DNA of 64,000 nt from the NCBI RefSeq assembly GCF_900113655.1, contig NZ_FOQF01000003.1, positions 117,396 through 181,395 on the forward strand, in the 5' to 3' direction. Each line of letters begins with the position of its first letter. Within the stretch, counting starts at the first letter, position 1. The notes beneath the pieces are model-generated. The model was not told where the DNA came from. It ran no database searches and saw only the letters and a list, made by a program, of their open reading frames with translations. A program made the translations under genes and the position numbers. The DNA is from Pseudobutyrivibrio sp. OR37. GTDB taxonomy: Bacteria; Bacillota; Clostridia; Lachnospirales; Lachnospiraceae. Below are positions 9,564 through 19,005 of this stretch, one piece after another.

Positions 9564-10130
9564 TTATTCCTGCTTAGGTGGGGTTGTTGTTCTTTCATCT
9601 TTATTTACTAGTAATGCAGCAAGATCATCATAACTGCAATCCTGTTGCACATAAAAAGTACCTGCCTGAATAAGATTATCTATATTTAATTTATTCAGAT
9701 ATTTATTAAAATCATCAACAGAATCAATAAGACCTGCCTTTTTTAGATTTCTACAAACCATTTCTGAAGATTCGCCACCGCGAACTGTAAATGGGACATA
9801 GGTTACAGAAGCATCACCAGTATTAGCTACTTCTTCAACAGTCTGTGGTACCTCTTCTACTGATTGCTCTGAAGCACCTTCTGGTACCTCATTTTCAGCC
9901 ACAGGCTCTGTTTTATCAATCTCTTCCTCTGGAAGGTCCTCTCCAACATTTTCTTCAAGCCCCTCTTCTGTCATAACCATTCCAAGCTCCGTTGCCCTTT
10001 TGATGATTTCAGCATCTGAAAGCTGTTCTTTGGCAAGGCTATCCTTTCCAAAATAAAAGCTGATAGCCAAAAGAAGAGTTGCAAAAGTAATACCAATCCC
10101 AATTCCTCTAATGTAATATTTCAGTCTCAT
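9564..10130 (-). CDS. Membrane protein with MltG/YceG-like LysM region
   Basis: I do not recognise a firm function. The 188-residue protein has one membrane helix at about 7-27 and an acidic, Pro/Glu-rich linker (about 50-105). Its C-terminal domain has VRGGESSEMVCRNLKKAGLI, then FNKYLNK and IQAGTFYVQ. This resembles the small LysM-like domain before the catalytic part of the MltG lytic transglycosylase, but no catalytic domain follows. It is the last gene of the flagellar cluster and overlaps the stop of the DUF6115 gene by one base, so it is probably co-expressed with it. A wall-anchoring role near the motor is inference. Confidence 0.55.
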   Translation of the reverse strand: MRLKYYIRGIGIGITFATLLLAISFYFGKDSLAKEQLSDAEIIKRATELGMVMTEEGLEENVGEDLPEEEIDKTEPVAENEVPEGASEQSVEEVPQTVEEVANTGDASVTYVPFTVRGGESSEMVCRNLKKAGLIDSVDDFNKYLNKLNIDNLIQAGTFYVQQDCSYDDLAALLVNKDERTTTPPKQE

Positions 10131-10861
10131 TATCTTCCCTCCTGATAAAGTCCAAGAACAAACTTAACCTCTCCTAAACCTCTTCCAAGCTTTTTAGCTA
10201 TTTCAACCTCGGATAGACCTTCGTCATGAAGAGTAAGTATTTCCATATTGCCACTTGGTTTGATACTTGGGGTTTCATCAGCAAATTTTTCTGCCAAGGC
10301 CTCTGTAAAGGATATTGGTTCAGGAACAGTTTCGCCTAAAGCTACAAAGGACTTTTCTGATTCCTTTTTAGCCTTTTCAAGCTCTGCCATTTCCCCTTCG
10401 ATTTCTATCTCTCTATCTCTAAGTAAATCCAGCTTTTTAGCGATAGAGGCATCCAATGCCACAAGTGTATCTTCAAGCTCTGAAAGCTTTTTTGTCATAT
10501 CAACTGTATCCTGCTGCTTTTCGTTAAGCATGGAATACATGAAGGTAACTTCTTTATGAGACTTGTCTACAGATTCCAAAACAGTATCAGAATACTCAGA
10601 GATTTGCATAATCTTATCAGTAGTTTCTTTATCTGTTTTTCTGTCGATTTCTTCCATGGCCTCATCAATAGTGGCTGAAAGCTTATCCTCCATTTCCACC
10701 CTTGCGTCTGCCATCTTATCCTTGATTATTTCTTCAATCTGCTCCTTTGTGAGCTTTTGAAGATTTTCTCTGTCCTTGCCAGAAAGCTTTTCAGACACAA
10801 AAAAACTCCCAATGCAAAAGGATAACCCAATGATTAGGAGTACAATTTCAAGTACTGTCAT
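10130..10861 (-). CDS. Membrane-anchored coiled-coil protein with C-terminal HTH (DUF6115-like)
   Basis: An N-terminal membrane helix (about 4-22) is followed by a long charged coiled coil to about residue 175. A C-terminal helix-turn-helix-like segment (LHDEGLSEVEIAKKLGRG, then VKFVLGLYQ) follows at about 205-243. This layout matches DUF6115 proteins, which occur near sigma-28 in clostridial flagellar clusters and whose role I do not know. A membrane-tethered DNA-binding domain is unusual. The HTH may instead be a protein-binding helix pair. Confidence 0.6.
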   Translation of the reverse strand: MTVLEIVLLIIGLSFCIGSFFVSEKLSGKDRENLQKLTKEQIEEIIKDKMADARVEMEDKLSATIDEAMEEIDRKTDKETTDKIMQISEYSDTVLESVDKSHKEVTFMYSMLNEKQQDTVDMTKKLSELEDTLVALDASIAKKLDLLRDREIEIEGEMAELEKAKKESEKSFVALGETVPEPISFTEALAEKFADETPSIKPSGNMEILTLHDEGLSEVEIAKKLGRGLGEVKFVLGLYQEGR

Positions 10862-10875
10862 TTTTAGTCCCCCTT

Positions 10876-11202
10876 TTAAATCCTTATGTCAAACGAAGGC
10901 GTTGTCTTTTCTGTGACAGTGCCATCGCCCTGTAATTTCTCGTCTTTTTTGTCTTTAGGAGGTCTACGTTTTTTATTACCCTCGTAACCTTTACCATTGC
11001 CCTCTCTGTCTAAGCTATCCTCTGTGCGCTTTGCATTGTAAGTATCATTAACTTGATGGGCTAGCTTCTCCTGTTGTTTTTCAACAGTATCTGTTAAAGC
11101 AGATTGCTGAAGCAATGGCTTTTGGTCTTCACTAGCTTTAGTGTGACTAATTTCATTGGTATTTTGAATCATTCCGTTGAAATTAATTGGACTAATTGAC
11201 AT
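10876..11202 (-). CDS. Small hydrophilic protein of the flagellar cluster
   Basis: The 108-residue protein has no membrane segment. It begins MSISPINFNGMIQNTNEI, rich in Ser/Asn/Gln, and has a basic, disordered C-terminal half with KKRRPPKDKKDEK. I recognise no domain. Its place between fliA and the DUF6115 gene suggests a flagellar accessory role, such as a chaperone or secreted regulator, but nothing in the sequence proves it. Amino-acid composition is unlike its neighbours. Confidence 0.55.
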   Translation of the reverse strand: MSISPINFNGMIQNTNEISHTKASEDQKPLLQQSALTDTVEKQQEKLAHQVNDTYNAKRTEDSLDREGNGKGYEGNKKRRPPKDKKDEKLQGDGTVTEKTTPSFDIRI

Positions 11203-11247
11203 AACATTCCCTCCCTAATTGGAACACCATACAATTAATAATTTACC

Positions 11248-12015
11248 CTAGCTATTTGTTAATATTCCCATATATTCACCAAGTGATGACTTCATCTTCT
11301 GAAGTGCCTTGGTATGAAGCTGCGAAACTCTGGATTCAGAAACCTCCAAAGCCGCGCTAATTTCCTTTAAATTTAAATCCTCATAATAATAAAGTAAAAT
11401 TACTTGTTTTTCCTTTTCTGTAAGCTGATCTAAGGCTTCTTTAAGCTTTTCGGATAATTCCTGCTTGGAAATATTATCCTCTGGCTGTATGAAATGAGAA
11501 TTATGCTCAGCCTCCATTACAGGCTCGTTACCAGATTCCACAAACTCATTTAGGGAAACTACGTTGGTAACATTAAGCTGAGATTGCCATTTCATAAATT
11601 CATCTGTAGAAATGTTTAATTCGTCAGCTATCTCTTCATCTGAAGCACTATGACCAGTGCGTGCTTCTATATTTTTGATAGCATCATCAATCATACGCTG
11701 ACGCTGTCTGATGGTACGTGGAATCCAATCCATTTTTCTGATTTGGTCCAAAATAGAGCCTCTAATGCGCAGACTAGCATAAGTTTCGAATTTAACATCC
11801 TTTGCTAAATCGAACTTGTCTATAGCATCAATAAGGCCAAAAATACCATAGCTGCATAAGTCCTCATACTCCACAGTATTTCCCAAATACATGCAAAGTC
11901 GACCTGCAACAATTTTAACAAGTGGCGCATATTCAAGTATTAATTGCTCTCTAAGCTCTTGTGTGGGAGTAGCCTTGTACTTGTCCCAGAGCTTTTCTCT
12001 GTCACCTGCTTTCAT
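11248..12015 (-). CDS. fliA: Flagellar sigma factor sigma-28
   Basis: FliA/SigD directs transcription of late flagellar and chemotaxis genes. The 255 residues contain region 2 (EYEDLCSYGIFGLIDAIDKFD, then RIRGSILDQIRKMDWIPR), region 3 around EIADELNIS, and region 4 with LTEKEKQVILLYYYEDLNLK and the HTH AALEVSESRVSQLHTKAL. A GGGGG stretch precedes the ATG. It is late in the cluster, after cheC-cheD, as in other clostridia. Confidence 0.96.
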   Translation of the reverse strand: MKAGDREKLWDKYKATPTQELREQLILEYAPLVKIVAGRLCMYLGNTVEYEDLCSYGIFGLIDAIDKFDLAKDVKFETYASLRIRGSILDQIRKMDWIPRTIRQRQRMIDDAIKNIEARTGHSASDEEIADELNISTDEFMKWQSQLNVTNVVSLNEFVESGNEPVMEAEHNSHFIQPEDNISKQELSEKLKEALDQLTEKEKQVILLYYYEDLNLKEISAALEVSESRVSQLHTKALQKMKSSLGEYMGILTNS

Positions 12016-12049
12016 TTATGCCCCCTTCAATACGAGTATTCTTGATATT

Positions 12050-12358
12050 TTAACCTTCCTCAGAATCACTCGAATTTTCCTCAGCAGTTGCAACATCCTC
12101 ATCTGATGCACCTTCTGTGCCTTCTTCATCAGGTATCATTGCATCAATCTGTTCATCCATAGCCACAGTTGGTTCAATAGTTCTGAAAGAATAATCTAAA
12201 ATCATTTTAATGATGGTGCCCATAACAAGGAAAATAACAACAACCACTAAAAGCCTACTTACAAATACAGAAAATTCCACATGCTGCATAATAGAAATAA
12301 CGCATGAAATAGATGCCGCTGCAAGTGCAATAATAATCGGTATAGGCTTAGTTTTCAT
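12050..12358 (-). CDS. Small two-helix membrane protein
   Basis: I do not recognise this 102-residue protein. Two membrane helices cover roughly 5-22 and 30-52, followed by an acidic C-terminal tail rich in Glu, Asp and Ser. I chose the ATG at 12358 because GGAGG lies five bases upstream. Small proteins of this kind are common between cheD and sigma-28 in Lachnospiraceae flagellar clusters, but their role is unknown to me. Confidence 0.6.
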   Translation of the reverse strand: MKTKPIPIIIALAAASISCVISIMQHVEFSVFVSRLLVVVVIFLVMGTIIKMILDYSFRTIEPTVAMDEQIDAMIPDEEGTEGASDEDVATAEENSSDSEEG

Positions 12359-12386
12359 GATTTCCTCCAACCATCTAATCTATATT

Positions 12387-12875
12387 TTAAATAATCTTCA
12401 GCTCTTTGCCAACTGCTTTTATATAGTATTGCCCTGTTTCACTATAAATCTCTACAGTTCGACCATAGTTTAAGCCACAGTCCTCTGCAACCAGCTTTAC
12501 TCCAAGCTGCTTTAACTTAGCCCTGGAAGCCTCAGCATTCCTCTCACCAACATTGATACCGGCGGCGTTGGCTCCAGGCATTTCAAACATTTTTGCCCCT
12601 CCAGCAATCTTCGCAACAAGTCTGGCCTTATTTGCACCAGCTTTAAGCATATCATCATAAAGCTTTTGGATTCCCGTATCTGCAAATTTGGCAATATTGG
12701 AATTATTTCTGATAGCTGTGCTGTCAGGTAGCATTATGTGCGCAAGCCCGGTAATCTTTGTGGAAGGATCATAAATTGCAATTCCAATACACGACCCTAG
12801 ACCAATGGTAGTAAGATTATCTGGAGCTTTGCATATTTTCAGATCGGCCATGCCGACTTTAATCATCTGCCCCAT
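12387..12875 (-). CDS. cheD: Chemoreceptor glutamine deamidase CheD
   Basis: CheD deamidates receptor glutamines and works with CheC in receptor adaptation. The 162 residues contain the N-terminal TIGLGSCIGIAIYD, which holds the catalytic Cys, and GLAHIMLPD with the catalytic His, then the conserved Thr/Gly-rich AKIAGGAKMFEM. CheC lies 13 bases upstream, and the pair is known to form a heterodimer. Confidence 0.94.
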   Translation of the reverse strand: MGQMIKVGMADLKICKAPDNLTTIGLGSCIGIAIYDPSTKITGLAHIMLPDSTAIRNNSNIAKFADTGIQKLYDDMLKAGANKARLVAKIAGGAKMFEMPGANAAGINVGERNAEASRAKLKQLGVKLVAEDCGLNYGRTVEIYSETGQYYIKAVGKELKII

Positions 12876-12888
12876 AACTCAACACTCC

Positions 12889-13503
12889 TTAAATTGGTAC
12901 ACCTAGTGCCGTTAATATCTTTGCATAAGAATCTTCCTCAGGCATAAGAATAAAATGCCCCTTTATTCCCAAATCATCAGAAAAATCTGTATTTATCATA
13001 AGTGCATTATCACCAAAAATACCAAACTGAACAGCAGGAACGGAAAGAATAGCCGCAGCCATATCTACTGCTACAAATGGTACTGATGGAACAATTGTCA
13101 AATTAGTAAGACCAGAAAGGGCGGAAAGATATGAGCCCGCAATAATGTTTCCAACCTCTTTGATTGCAGACAAATCCATCTCATCAAAAGGTTCACTGTA
13201 AGACATGTCGCGCATCATTAGTTTATTTACGATGTGATGGGCACTGGTCATGTCCATAAGAAACATCATAGAACCATCTATATCTTCCTCAACGCCAAGT
13301 AATATACCAACAATTATCTCATCCTCCGAGCCAATTGCTGAACCTAAATCCTCTACAGGTAAAAAAGCAACCTCTGGAACGCTCATATCGATTCTAAGGC
13401 CAAGCATATTGGCGATGGCAGTTGTTGCATTGCCAGCGCCAATATTACCTATCTCTTTGAGGACATCAAAGTATTTCTCATTAACCTCATTAAGTGTGAG
13501 CAT
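12889..13503 (-). CDS. cheC: CheY-P phosphatase CheC
   Basis: CheC dephosphorylates CheY-P and, when bound to CheD, links receptor adaptation to the response regulator. The 204 residues have the paired active-site motifs DVLKEIGNIGAGNATTA (about residues 14-30) and SAIKEVGNIIAGSYLSAL (about 112-129), each with the Glu-x3-Asn pair. The order is cheW, cheC, cheD. Confidence 0.95.
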   Translation of the reverse strand: MLTLNEVNEKYFDVLKEIGNIGAGNATTAIANMLGLRIDMSVPEVAFLPVEDLGSAIGSEDEIIVGILLGVEEDIDGSMMFLMDMTSAHHIVNKLMMRDMSYSEPFDEMDLSAIKEVGNIIAGSYLSALSGLTNLTIVPSVPFVAVDMAAAILSVPAVQFGIFGDNALMINTDFSDDLGIKGHFILMPEEDSYAKILTALGVPI

Positions 13504-13515
13504 ACATACCTCCCA

Positions 13516-13983
13516 TTAAGAAGCATCATTTTCCCCTATGATAGAGCTGATTTCAAAAATAGAAATAAGCTCATCTCCATTCTTTCCTACACCATTGATG
13601 AAAGAATTCTTACTCTTAAGTGTAGAAGATGGTGCTTCGATGTCATCCTCAGATAATGATAGAACCTCTTTTACTTCGTCAACAATAACGCCCATAAGAC
13701 CGCCACCATCAAGCTTTAAAATAATAATACGAGAAGCATCTGTGAATTCATCATCATCAAGATCCATTCTACGTCTAAGGCTCATTACTGGAACAACCTC
13801 ACCACGAAGGTTTATAACACCTCTGTAATAAGATGGAGCCTTTGGAACTCTGGTGATTTTGCTCATACGAACAATATTATCAATATAGGAAATGTCGATA
13901 CCATAATGCTCGCCACCTATTTTTACAACAATGTATTGCTTCTTTTCTTTCTCAACTACATCATACATAGCCATATCTGACAT
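13516..13983 (-). CDS. cheW: Chemotaxis coupling protein CheW
   Basis: CheW couples chemoreceptors to the CheA kinase. The 155-residue protein is a single CheW fold, with YRGVINLRGEVVPVMSLR and LMGVIVDEVKEVLSLSEDDI as the two recognisable blocks. It follows cheA by 14 bases. Confidence 0.95.
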   Translation of the reverse strand: MSDMAMYDVVEKEKKQYIVVKIGGEHYGIDISYIDNIVRMSKITRVPKAPSYYRGVINLRGEVVPVMSLRRRMDLDDDEFTDASRIIILKLDGGGLMGVIVDEVKEVLSLSEDDIEAPSSTLKSKNSFINGVGKNGDELISIFEISSIIGENDAS

Positions 13984-13997
13984 GGTCTCACCTCCTA

Positions 13998-16106
13998 TTA
14001 AATAACAGCATTGACATCAAGAATCATAGCGATTTCGCCATCACCAAGGATAGTTGCACCGCTGATGAGCTTGTTATTGTCAAGCTTACCAAGTGACTTA
14101 ATAACGATTTCAAGCTGTCCAATAAGATTATCTACGATTATACCGCCTAAAGTGTCGCCCTTCTTACAAATAACAACTGTCATTGTATCCTCCTGGCTTT
14201 CCTTTGGCTCAAAATCAAGAATCTTATCAAGGTGAATAAGAGGAATAACCTGACCTCTAAGATGGATAACCTCTTTAGATTCAACGTACTTGATTTCAGA
14301 TACTGGTATATTTTCAATGTTCATAATTGATGCTAAAGCAATAGCATATTTTTCGTCTCTTATCTCAACCATAAGAGCCTGAATAATAGCAAGTGTAAGA
14401 GGAAGTCTTACGGTAAATGTAGAGCCTTCACCCATTACAGATTTAACGGATACATCACCGCCAAGAGCTTCAATATTACTCTTAACAACATCAAGACCAA
14501 CGCCTCGACCAGAAATGTCTGTAATCTGTTTAGCCATTGAGAAGGATGGCATAAACAGGAAGTCGATAATTTCCTTCTGAGTAAGATTTTCTGCTTCTTC
14601 AGGAGTTACAAGGCCTCTCTCTACAGCCTTGTCACGAACCTTGTCAGTATTGATACCGCCACCATCATCGCCTACTTCGATGATAACGTTGTTGCCCTCC
14701 TGGAAAGCGTTAAGGAAAATTGTACCCTTTTCAGGCTTTCCTGCAGCTTTTCTGTCTTCAGGAGATTCAATACCATGATCAGCTGAATTTCTAAGCAAAT
14801 GCTGAAGTGGGTCACCAAGCTGATCTACTACAGTTCTATCAAGCTCTGTATCCTCACCTGTCATAACAAGCTCCATTGGCTTGTTAAGCTTTCTATCAAG
14901 GTCTCGAATCATTCGAGGGAACTTGGCAACTACTGATTCGATAGGAACCATTCGAACCTTCATAACTGATTCATGAAGATTGGTTGTAATTCTCTCTAGG
15001 TATTCGATATTTTCATGTAATGTCTGGTGATCAATTTCACCTGAGCTGTTGCTCTGTGAAGCAAGTGAGTTCTTTGCAATGATAAGCTCGGAAACCTGAT
15101 TCATAAGAGCATCAAGCTTTTCAATATCAACACGAATTGTACGTGAAGTAACAGGTTTATTAGCTGGCTGATTCTTTCCGCCTGCTTTACCTGCAGGTGC
15201 TGCTGGCTTAGCTGCTGGTGCAGGAGCTGGTGCCGCCGCTGCTGGTGCAGGGGCTGGTGCTGATGCTTCTGGTGCTGGAGCCGGAGCTTCTTCTTCCTTC
15301 TTTTCATATATATCAGGTGTAACCTTCTCGGCCTCAACAGACTCTATTTCAGAAACAGTCTTAACTGCCTCAAGAATAGGGTCTAATTCCGATTCTGTTG
15401 AGAGAATAAATGAAAAGTCAAATTCGAATTTTTCATCTTCAATATCTGATGAGCTTGGATCAAAGGCCATAATCTCACCAAATTCTTCAACAGCCTTAAA
15501 TACAAGGAAAGCTCTTGCTGCCTTAAGCAGGCATTCCTTGCTAATATGAATAGTAAAGCCGTAAAGCTGTTTTTCGCCTTTTAATTTTTCTATAAGCTCA
15601 GGCTCAAGCTTCATCTGCTTGAACAGTGGACCACTAGCTGCATCTGCTGCTGGGGCATCTGAGCCCTCTGCAGGTGCTGCGTCTGCTGCTGGAGCGTCCG
15701 CTGCTGGGGCATCTCCACCTTCAGCCTGAGTAAGATAATCATTTAAAAGCTTAATTAAGGCCTCGTTTTCTTCCTCGCCCTCGTTAGAAGTAGCCTTTAC
15801 TGTATCCAGATAGCCTTCGATAGCATCAAGACACTTAAAAAGAATATCAATAAGGTTAGAATTTACCTTGACATTATCATTTCTAACTTCCTGGAAAACG
15901 TTTTCCATATCATGGGTAAGATGCTGCATTCGTTTGAATCCCATAGTGCCTGCCATACCCTTTAAAGAGTGAGCAGCACGGAAAATCTCATTTACAACAT
16001 CCTTGTTATCAGGCTCCTTTTCCAACTCCATAATGTTGTCAGAAAGGCTCTGAATATGACCACTTGTCTCGTCGATAAAGATATCCAAATATTGACTTAC
16101 ATCCAT
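13998..16106 (-). CDS. cheA: Chemotaxis histidine kinase CheA
   Basis: CheA autophosphorylates and passes phosphate to CheY and CheB. The ATG at 16106 has GGAGG eight bases upstream; a TTG at 16121 is also in frame. Domains in order are P1 with phospho-His46 in AAHSLKGMAG, an Ala/Pro/Asp-rich linker near 140-165, P2 at about 165-265, a second Ala/Pro-rich linker near 275-320, P3 dimerisation, P4 kinase (HLLRNSADHGIESPEDR, VGDDGGGI, DISGRGVGLDVV) and P5. Both linkers are degenerate short repeats, likely to vary between strains. It starts four bases after cheB. Confidence 0.97.
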   Translation of the reverse strand: MDVSQYLDIFIDETSGHIQSLSDNIMELEKEPDNKDVVNEIFRAAHSLKGMAGTMGFKRMQHLTHDMENVFQEVRNDNVKVNSNLIDILFKCLDAIEGYLDTVKATSNEGEEENEALIKLLNDYLTQAEGGDAPAADAPAADAAPAEGSDAPAADAASGPLFKQMKLEPELIEKLKGEKQLYGFTIHISKECLLKAARAFLVFKAVEEFGEIMAFDPSSSDIEDEKFEFDFSFILSTESELDPILEAVKTVSEIESVEAEKVTPDIYEKKEEEAPAPAPEASAPAPAPAAAAPAPAPAAKPAAPAGKAGGKNQPANKPVTSRTIRVDIEKLDALMNQVSELIIAKNSLASQSNSSGEIDHQTLHENIEYLERITTNLHESVMKVRMVPIESVVAKFPRMIRDLDRKLNKPMELVMTGEDTELDRTVVDQLGDPLQHLLRNSADHGIESPEDRKAAGKPEKGTIFLNAFQEGNNVIIEVGDDGGGINTDKVRDKAVERGLVTPEEAENLTQKEIIDFLFMPSFSMAKQITDISGRGVGLDVVKSNIEALGGDVSVKSVMGEGSTFTVRLPLTLAIIQALMVEIRDEKYAIALASIMNIENIPVSEIKYVESKEVIHLRGQVIPLIHLDKILDFEPKESQEDTMTVVICKKGDTLGGIIVDNLIGQLEIVIKSLGKLDNNKLISGATILGDGEIAMILDVNAVI

Positions 16107-16110
16107 CCTA

Positions 16111-17379
16111 CTAACCTCCAAGTTTCTTTACTATTGAATTAGCTACTGATTTAAGTGGTACCACCTCATTAGATAGACCACCTTGTTCCACCGCTTTAGG
16201 CATTCCATAAACAACACAAGTAGATGCCTCTTGCGAAATAACGTAAGTCTTTTTGTACTGGTTCAGATACCTGATGCCCTCCGAACCATCTGCCCCCATT
16301 CCTGTAAGTACCACACAAATAATCTCATCGAAGCTCGTTCTGGCCAAGGACTGATACATAACATCAGCACATGGTTTCAAGCTGTTTACAGGTGGGCCAT
16401 CGTCTAATTGACAATAAGCTGCACGACTTCCGTCTTCGCAGATTTTCATGTGCTTACCACCTGGGGTGATATAAACTACTCCAGGCTTAAAATATTCTCC
16501 GTTTTCTGCTTCCTTCACTGTAATGTCAGATATTTGATTTAATCTGGCAGCTAGTGAACCTGTGAAGCCTTCTGGCATGTGCTGTACCAAAACAAGAGGG
16601 ACTGATAAATTAGCTGGAAGCATTGGCACAAAGGTGTGTAGTGCCTGTGGGCCTCCTGTAGAACAAGCAAGAGCTATAAGCTTCTTTGTTCTAGAAGGAG
16701 TTCCAGTTGGTGTCACTGGTTTTTCAGCCGCTGCTGCTTTTGGTGCTGAAGGAATCGGCCTTGGAGAGGATGTTGTTGGTGTTGGCTGTGATGTCTGTGT
16801 AAAGCTTGTTCTCCTTGGCTCGCTTGCTGTGGTACCAGTCTGCGCATTACCGATACCTGCTTTAGCCTGAGCTAACCTGCTTCGCACATCATCCATCCTC
16901 TCAGCTGTCTTCCTTTGAGCATCACCAATAGCTCTAGTAGTAGTGCTAACTGTACCTCTTGATGCGATTTGTTTAAAGGCTCTTGATTTTGTAACATTGT
17001 GAAGTGCTTCTAAAAGCTGCTTGCCAAAGATTTCTCTTGTCTCACCACTAGAACGGATAGGCTTAACTACGAAATCCAATGCACCATATTCCATAGCCTT
17101 CATAGTACTATCAGCATCCTCCTTTAAAGAGGAGCTAATCAGTACAGCGTTGATATCCTTCTTCTCAAAATAAAGTCTTTCAAGAAGTTCAAGACCTGTT
17201 AGCTTAGGAAGAATCATATCAAGAACAACTAAATCGTACGGATTATTCTTTATTTTGTTGTAAGCATCTTCGCCGTCTGCACTGACGTCTAATACACGAA
17301 AATCATTATCTGCGTTGATAATATCACAAATAATCCTTCTCATGAGTGCAGAATCATCAACAACTAAAATCTTATACAT
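16111..17379 (-). CDS. cheB: Chemotaxis methylesterase CheB
   Basis: CheB removes methyl groups from receptor glutamates when phosphorylated by CheA. A receiver domain covers about 1-120 with phospho-acceptor Asp54 in VVLDMILP. A Thr/Pro/Ser-rich linker of about 80 residues follows. The catalytic domain then shows ACSTGGPQAL (Ser), LVQHMPEGFTGSLAARL (His) and TGMGADGSEGI (Asp). At 422 residues it is longer than the usual 350-370 because of the linker. Confidence 0.95.
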   Translation of the reverse strand: MYKILVVDDSALMRRIICDIINADNDFRVLDVSADGEDAYNKIKNNPYDLVVLDMILPKLTGLELLERLYFEKKDINAVLISSSLKEDADSTMKAMEYGALDFVVKPIRSSGETREIFGKQLLEALHNVTKSRAFKQIASRGTVSTTTRAIGDAQRKTAERMDDVRSRLAQAKAGIGNAQTGTTASEPRRTSFTQTSQPTPTTSSPRPIPSAPKAAAAEKPVTPTGTPSRTKKLIALACSTGGPQALHTFVPMLPANLSVPLVLVQHMPEGFTGSLAARLNQISDITVKEAENGEYFKPGVVYITPGGKHMKICEDGSRAAYCQLDDGPPVNSLKPCADVMYQSLARTSFDEIICVVLTGMGADGSEGIRYLNQYKKTYVISQEASTCVVYGMPKAVEQGGLSNEVVPLKSVANSIVKKLGG

Positions 17380-17382
17380 TCT

Positions 17383-18126
17383 TTACCCCTGATCTTTTTT
17401 TCTTAAACGTCGGTCCTCATCAAAGATGTACTTAATAATTGTTTCTCTATCTTCCGGTTCTTTAAAAAGAAACTCAATACGATGTTCATAAACACCAAGG
17501 TTCTCTTTATATTCTGTTTTAATTCTTCTGGCAACCACATTGATGGTCTGGTCAATATCCTTGGACTTAAGCTTGAAAGAAGCATACATAAATCGTTCTG
17601 TGAAAATATCTGTCTTTGCAGTAAATTTTGCTCCACCGCCGCTTAAATCTAAAATATTTCCTGAAACGGGCATACCGTAGGTATTGCCGTATTTTTCTAA
17701 ATCATCCTCTACAAGAGTCATGTTTGGCAAAATAGCAACATCCTTTGGTATAGGAAGAACCTTTATAGGAATGAGACATTGAAATCTGTAGTAGTCTCTT
17801 CTTTGAACCTTTGTAAGCTTACTGTCTGGAGAGAAAACATATACTGGAAAATTCTCCAAACGACCTCTTTTAGTAATAATTCCTGACAACTGAAACATAC
17901 CCTGTTTTGTATTAAAAACTGCATTAAAAGGAACATCCATAGGTATAGTGACGGTATGTCCCTTTCTGGTAGGGATATGAAATATTATCTCTCCTTTTTT
18001 GGTTACTCCGAATACGCTTGAGATATAAATACTTCTATCCTCTTCTATGTAATTTTCTACGTCAGAGTTGGTGCTGGCAAATGAAAACTCAATAGGTGTG
18101 CCAGGTCTCAGTTCGAATACTTCCAT
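17383..18126 (-). CDS. PilZ-domain flagellar brake protein (YcgR/YpfA-like)
   Basis: A c-di-GMP receptor that probably slows the motor or alters its bias. An N-terminal YcgR-type beta domain covers about 1-105. The PilZ domain then opens with QRRDYYRF (Arg110 and Arg114 as the RxxxR motif) and DLSGGGAKF at 160-168 as the second nucleotide motif. Both binding motifs are intact, so c-di-GMP binding is likely. It lies between flhG and cheB with three- to four-base gaps, so it is made with the motor genes. Confidence 0.9.
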   Translation of the reverse strand: MEVFELRPGTPIEFSFASTNSDVENYIEEDRSIYISSVFGVTKKGEIIFHIPTRKGHTVTIPMDVPFNAVFNTKQGMFQLSGIITKRGRLENFPVYVFSPDSKLTKVQRRDYYRFQCLIPIKVLPIPKDVAILPNMTLVEDDLEKYGNTYGMPVSGNILDLSGGGAKFTAKTDIFTERFMYASFKLKSKDIDQTINVVARRIKTEYKENLGVYEHRIEFLFKEPEDRETIIKYIFDEDRRLRKKDQG

Positions 18127-18129
18127 AAA

Positions 18130-19005
18130 CTATGCCCTATCCTTAAGTAATGCAGTAAATATATGAGATACCCCCCATTTGAAATGGGTACCTTCATCTT
18201 TCTTTAACAGCTTGGAAGCCACTGCCTGGAAACATTTAGCTGACTTGGAGGAAGGTACCTCCAGAGAAACAACCTTTTGATTTCTAACCGACTTTTCAAG
18301 CTGAGTATCATAGGCAATATACCCAAGATAATCCAGATTTCCACCTAAAAACTTTTGAACTACAGAGTTCATTTTGCTATATACAGCCGTGCCCTCTGCC
18401 TCGCTCATGACCTTATTTGCAACAAGATGCACGTTCGTTCCATTCTTAGAATACTTAGGACTTTTATACATAGCCTTCATAAGAGAATAAGAATCCGTCA
18501 AGGAACTAGGCTCTGGTGTGGATACTAAAACTACTTCAGGTGAGGCTAATACAAACTCTAACACCTGGTCCGATACACCCGCACCAGTATCTATTATAAG
18601 AATATCACATAAGTCATTTAAAAGTGATAGGTTATGGACTAAAAACGCAATTTGTTCACGATTCAGATTGTTGAGACCTACAACTCCAGATCCTCCAGAA
18701 ATAAATCCAATTCCCATGGGACCTTCAGTAATAATATCTCTGATGCTCATTCCCTTGAAAATCACATCAGACAAATTGTAATTAGGCAAAGTACCAAACA
18801 TAACCTCTACATTGGCAAGTCCAAAATCTGCATCGAGAATAATAACCTTCTTCCCTAAACGAGTAAACCAAACCGCCAGATTTACCGCCATGTTTGACTT
18901 ACCCACACCACCTTTGCCAGAGGTAATGGTAATTACCTTTGTTTTCTCAACTGTCCGTATATTCTGCGCTTTGATGACGTTTCGTAAGTTTTCTGCTTGA
19001 TCCAT
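18130..19005 (-). CDS. flhG: FlhG, MinD-like flagellar number regulator
   Basis: FlhG (YlxH) is a ParA/MinD-family ATPase that sets flagellar number and position and stimulates FlhF GTPase. The deviant Walker [16 protein letters not shown] is at about 29-43, [16 protein letters not shown] is the A' motif, and [16 protein letters not shown] holds the Walker B. The N terminus has the short helix that activates FlhF. It abuts the flhF stop directly. Confidence 0.95.
   Translation of the reverse strand: MDQAENLRNVIKAQNIRTVEKTKVITITSGKGGVGKSNMAVNLAVWFTRLGKKVIILDADFGLANVEVMFGTLPNYNLSDVIFKGMSIRDIITEGPMGIGFISGGSGVVGLNNLNREQIAFLVHNLSLLNDLCDILIIDTGAGVSDQVLEFVLASPEVVLVSTPEPSSLTDSYSLMKAMYKSPKYSKNGTNVHLVANKVMSEAEGTAVYSKMNSVVQKFLGGNLDYLGYIAYDTQLEKSVRNQKVVSLEVPSSKSAKCFQAVASKLLKKDEGTHFKWGVSHIFTALLKDRA

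Noticed and set aside
15101..15337. Alternate-frame Gln/His/Leu-rich protein inside cheA
   Set aside because: It is produced by the shifted frame of the Ala/Pro-rich linker and has no start signals.
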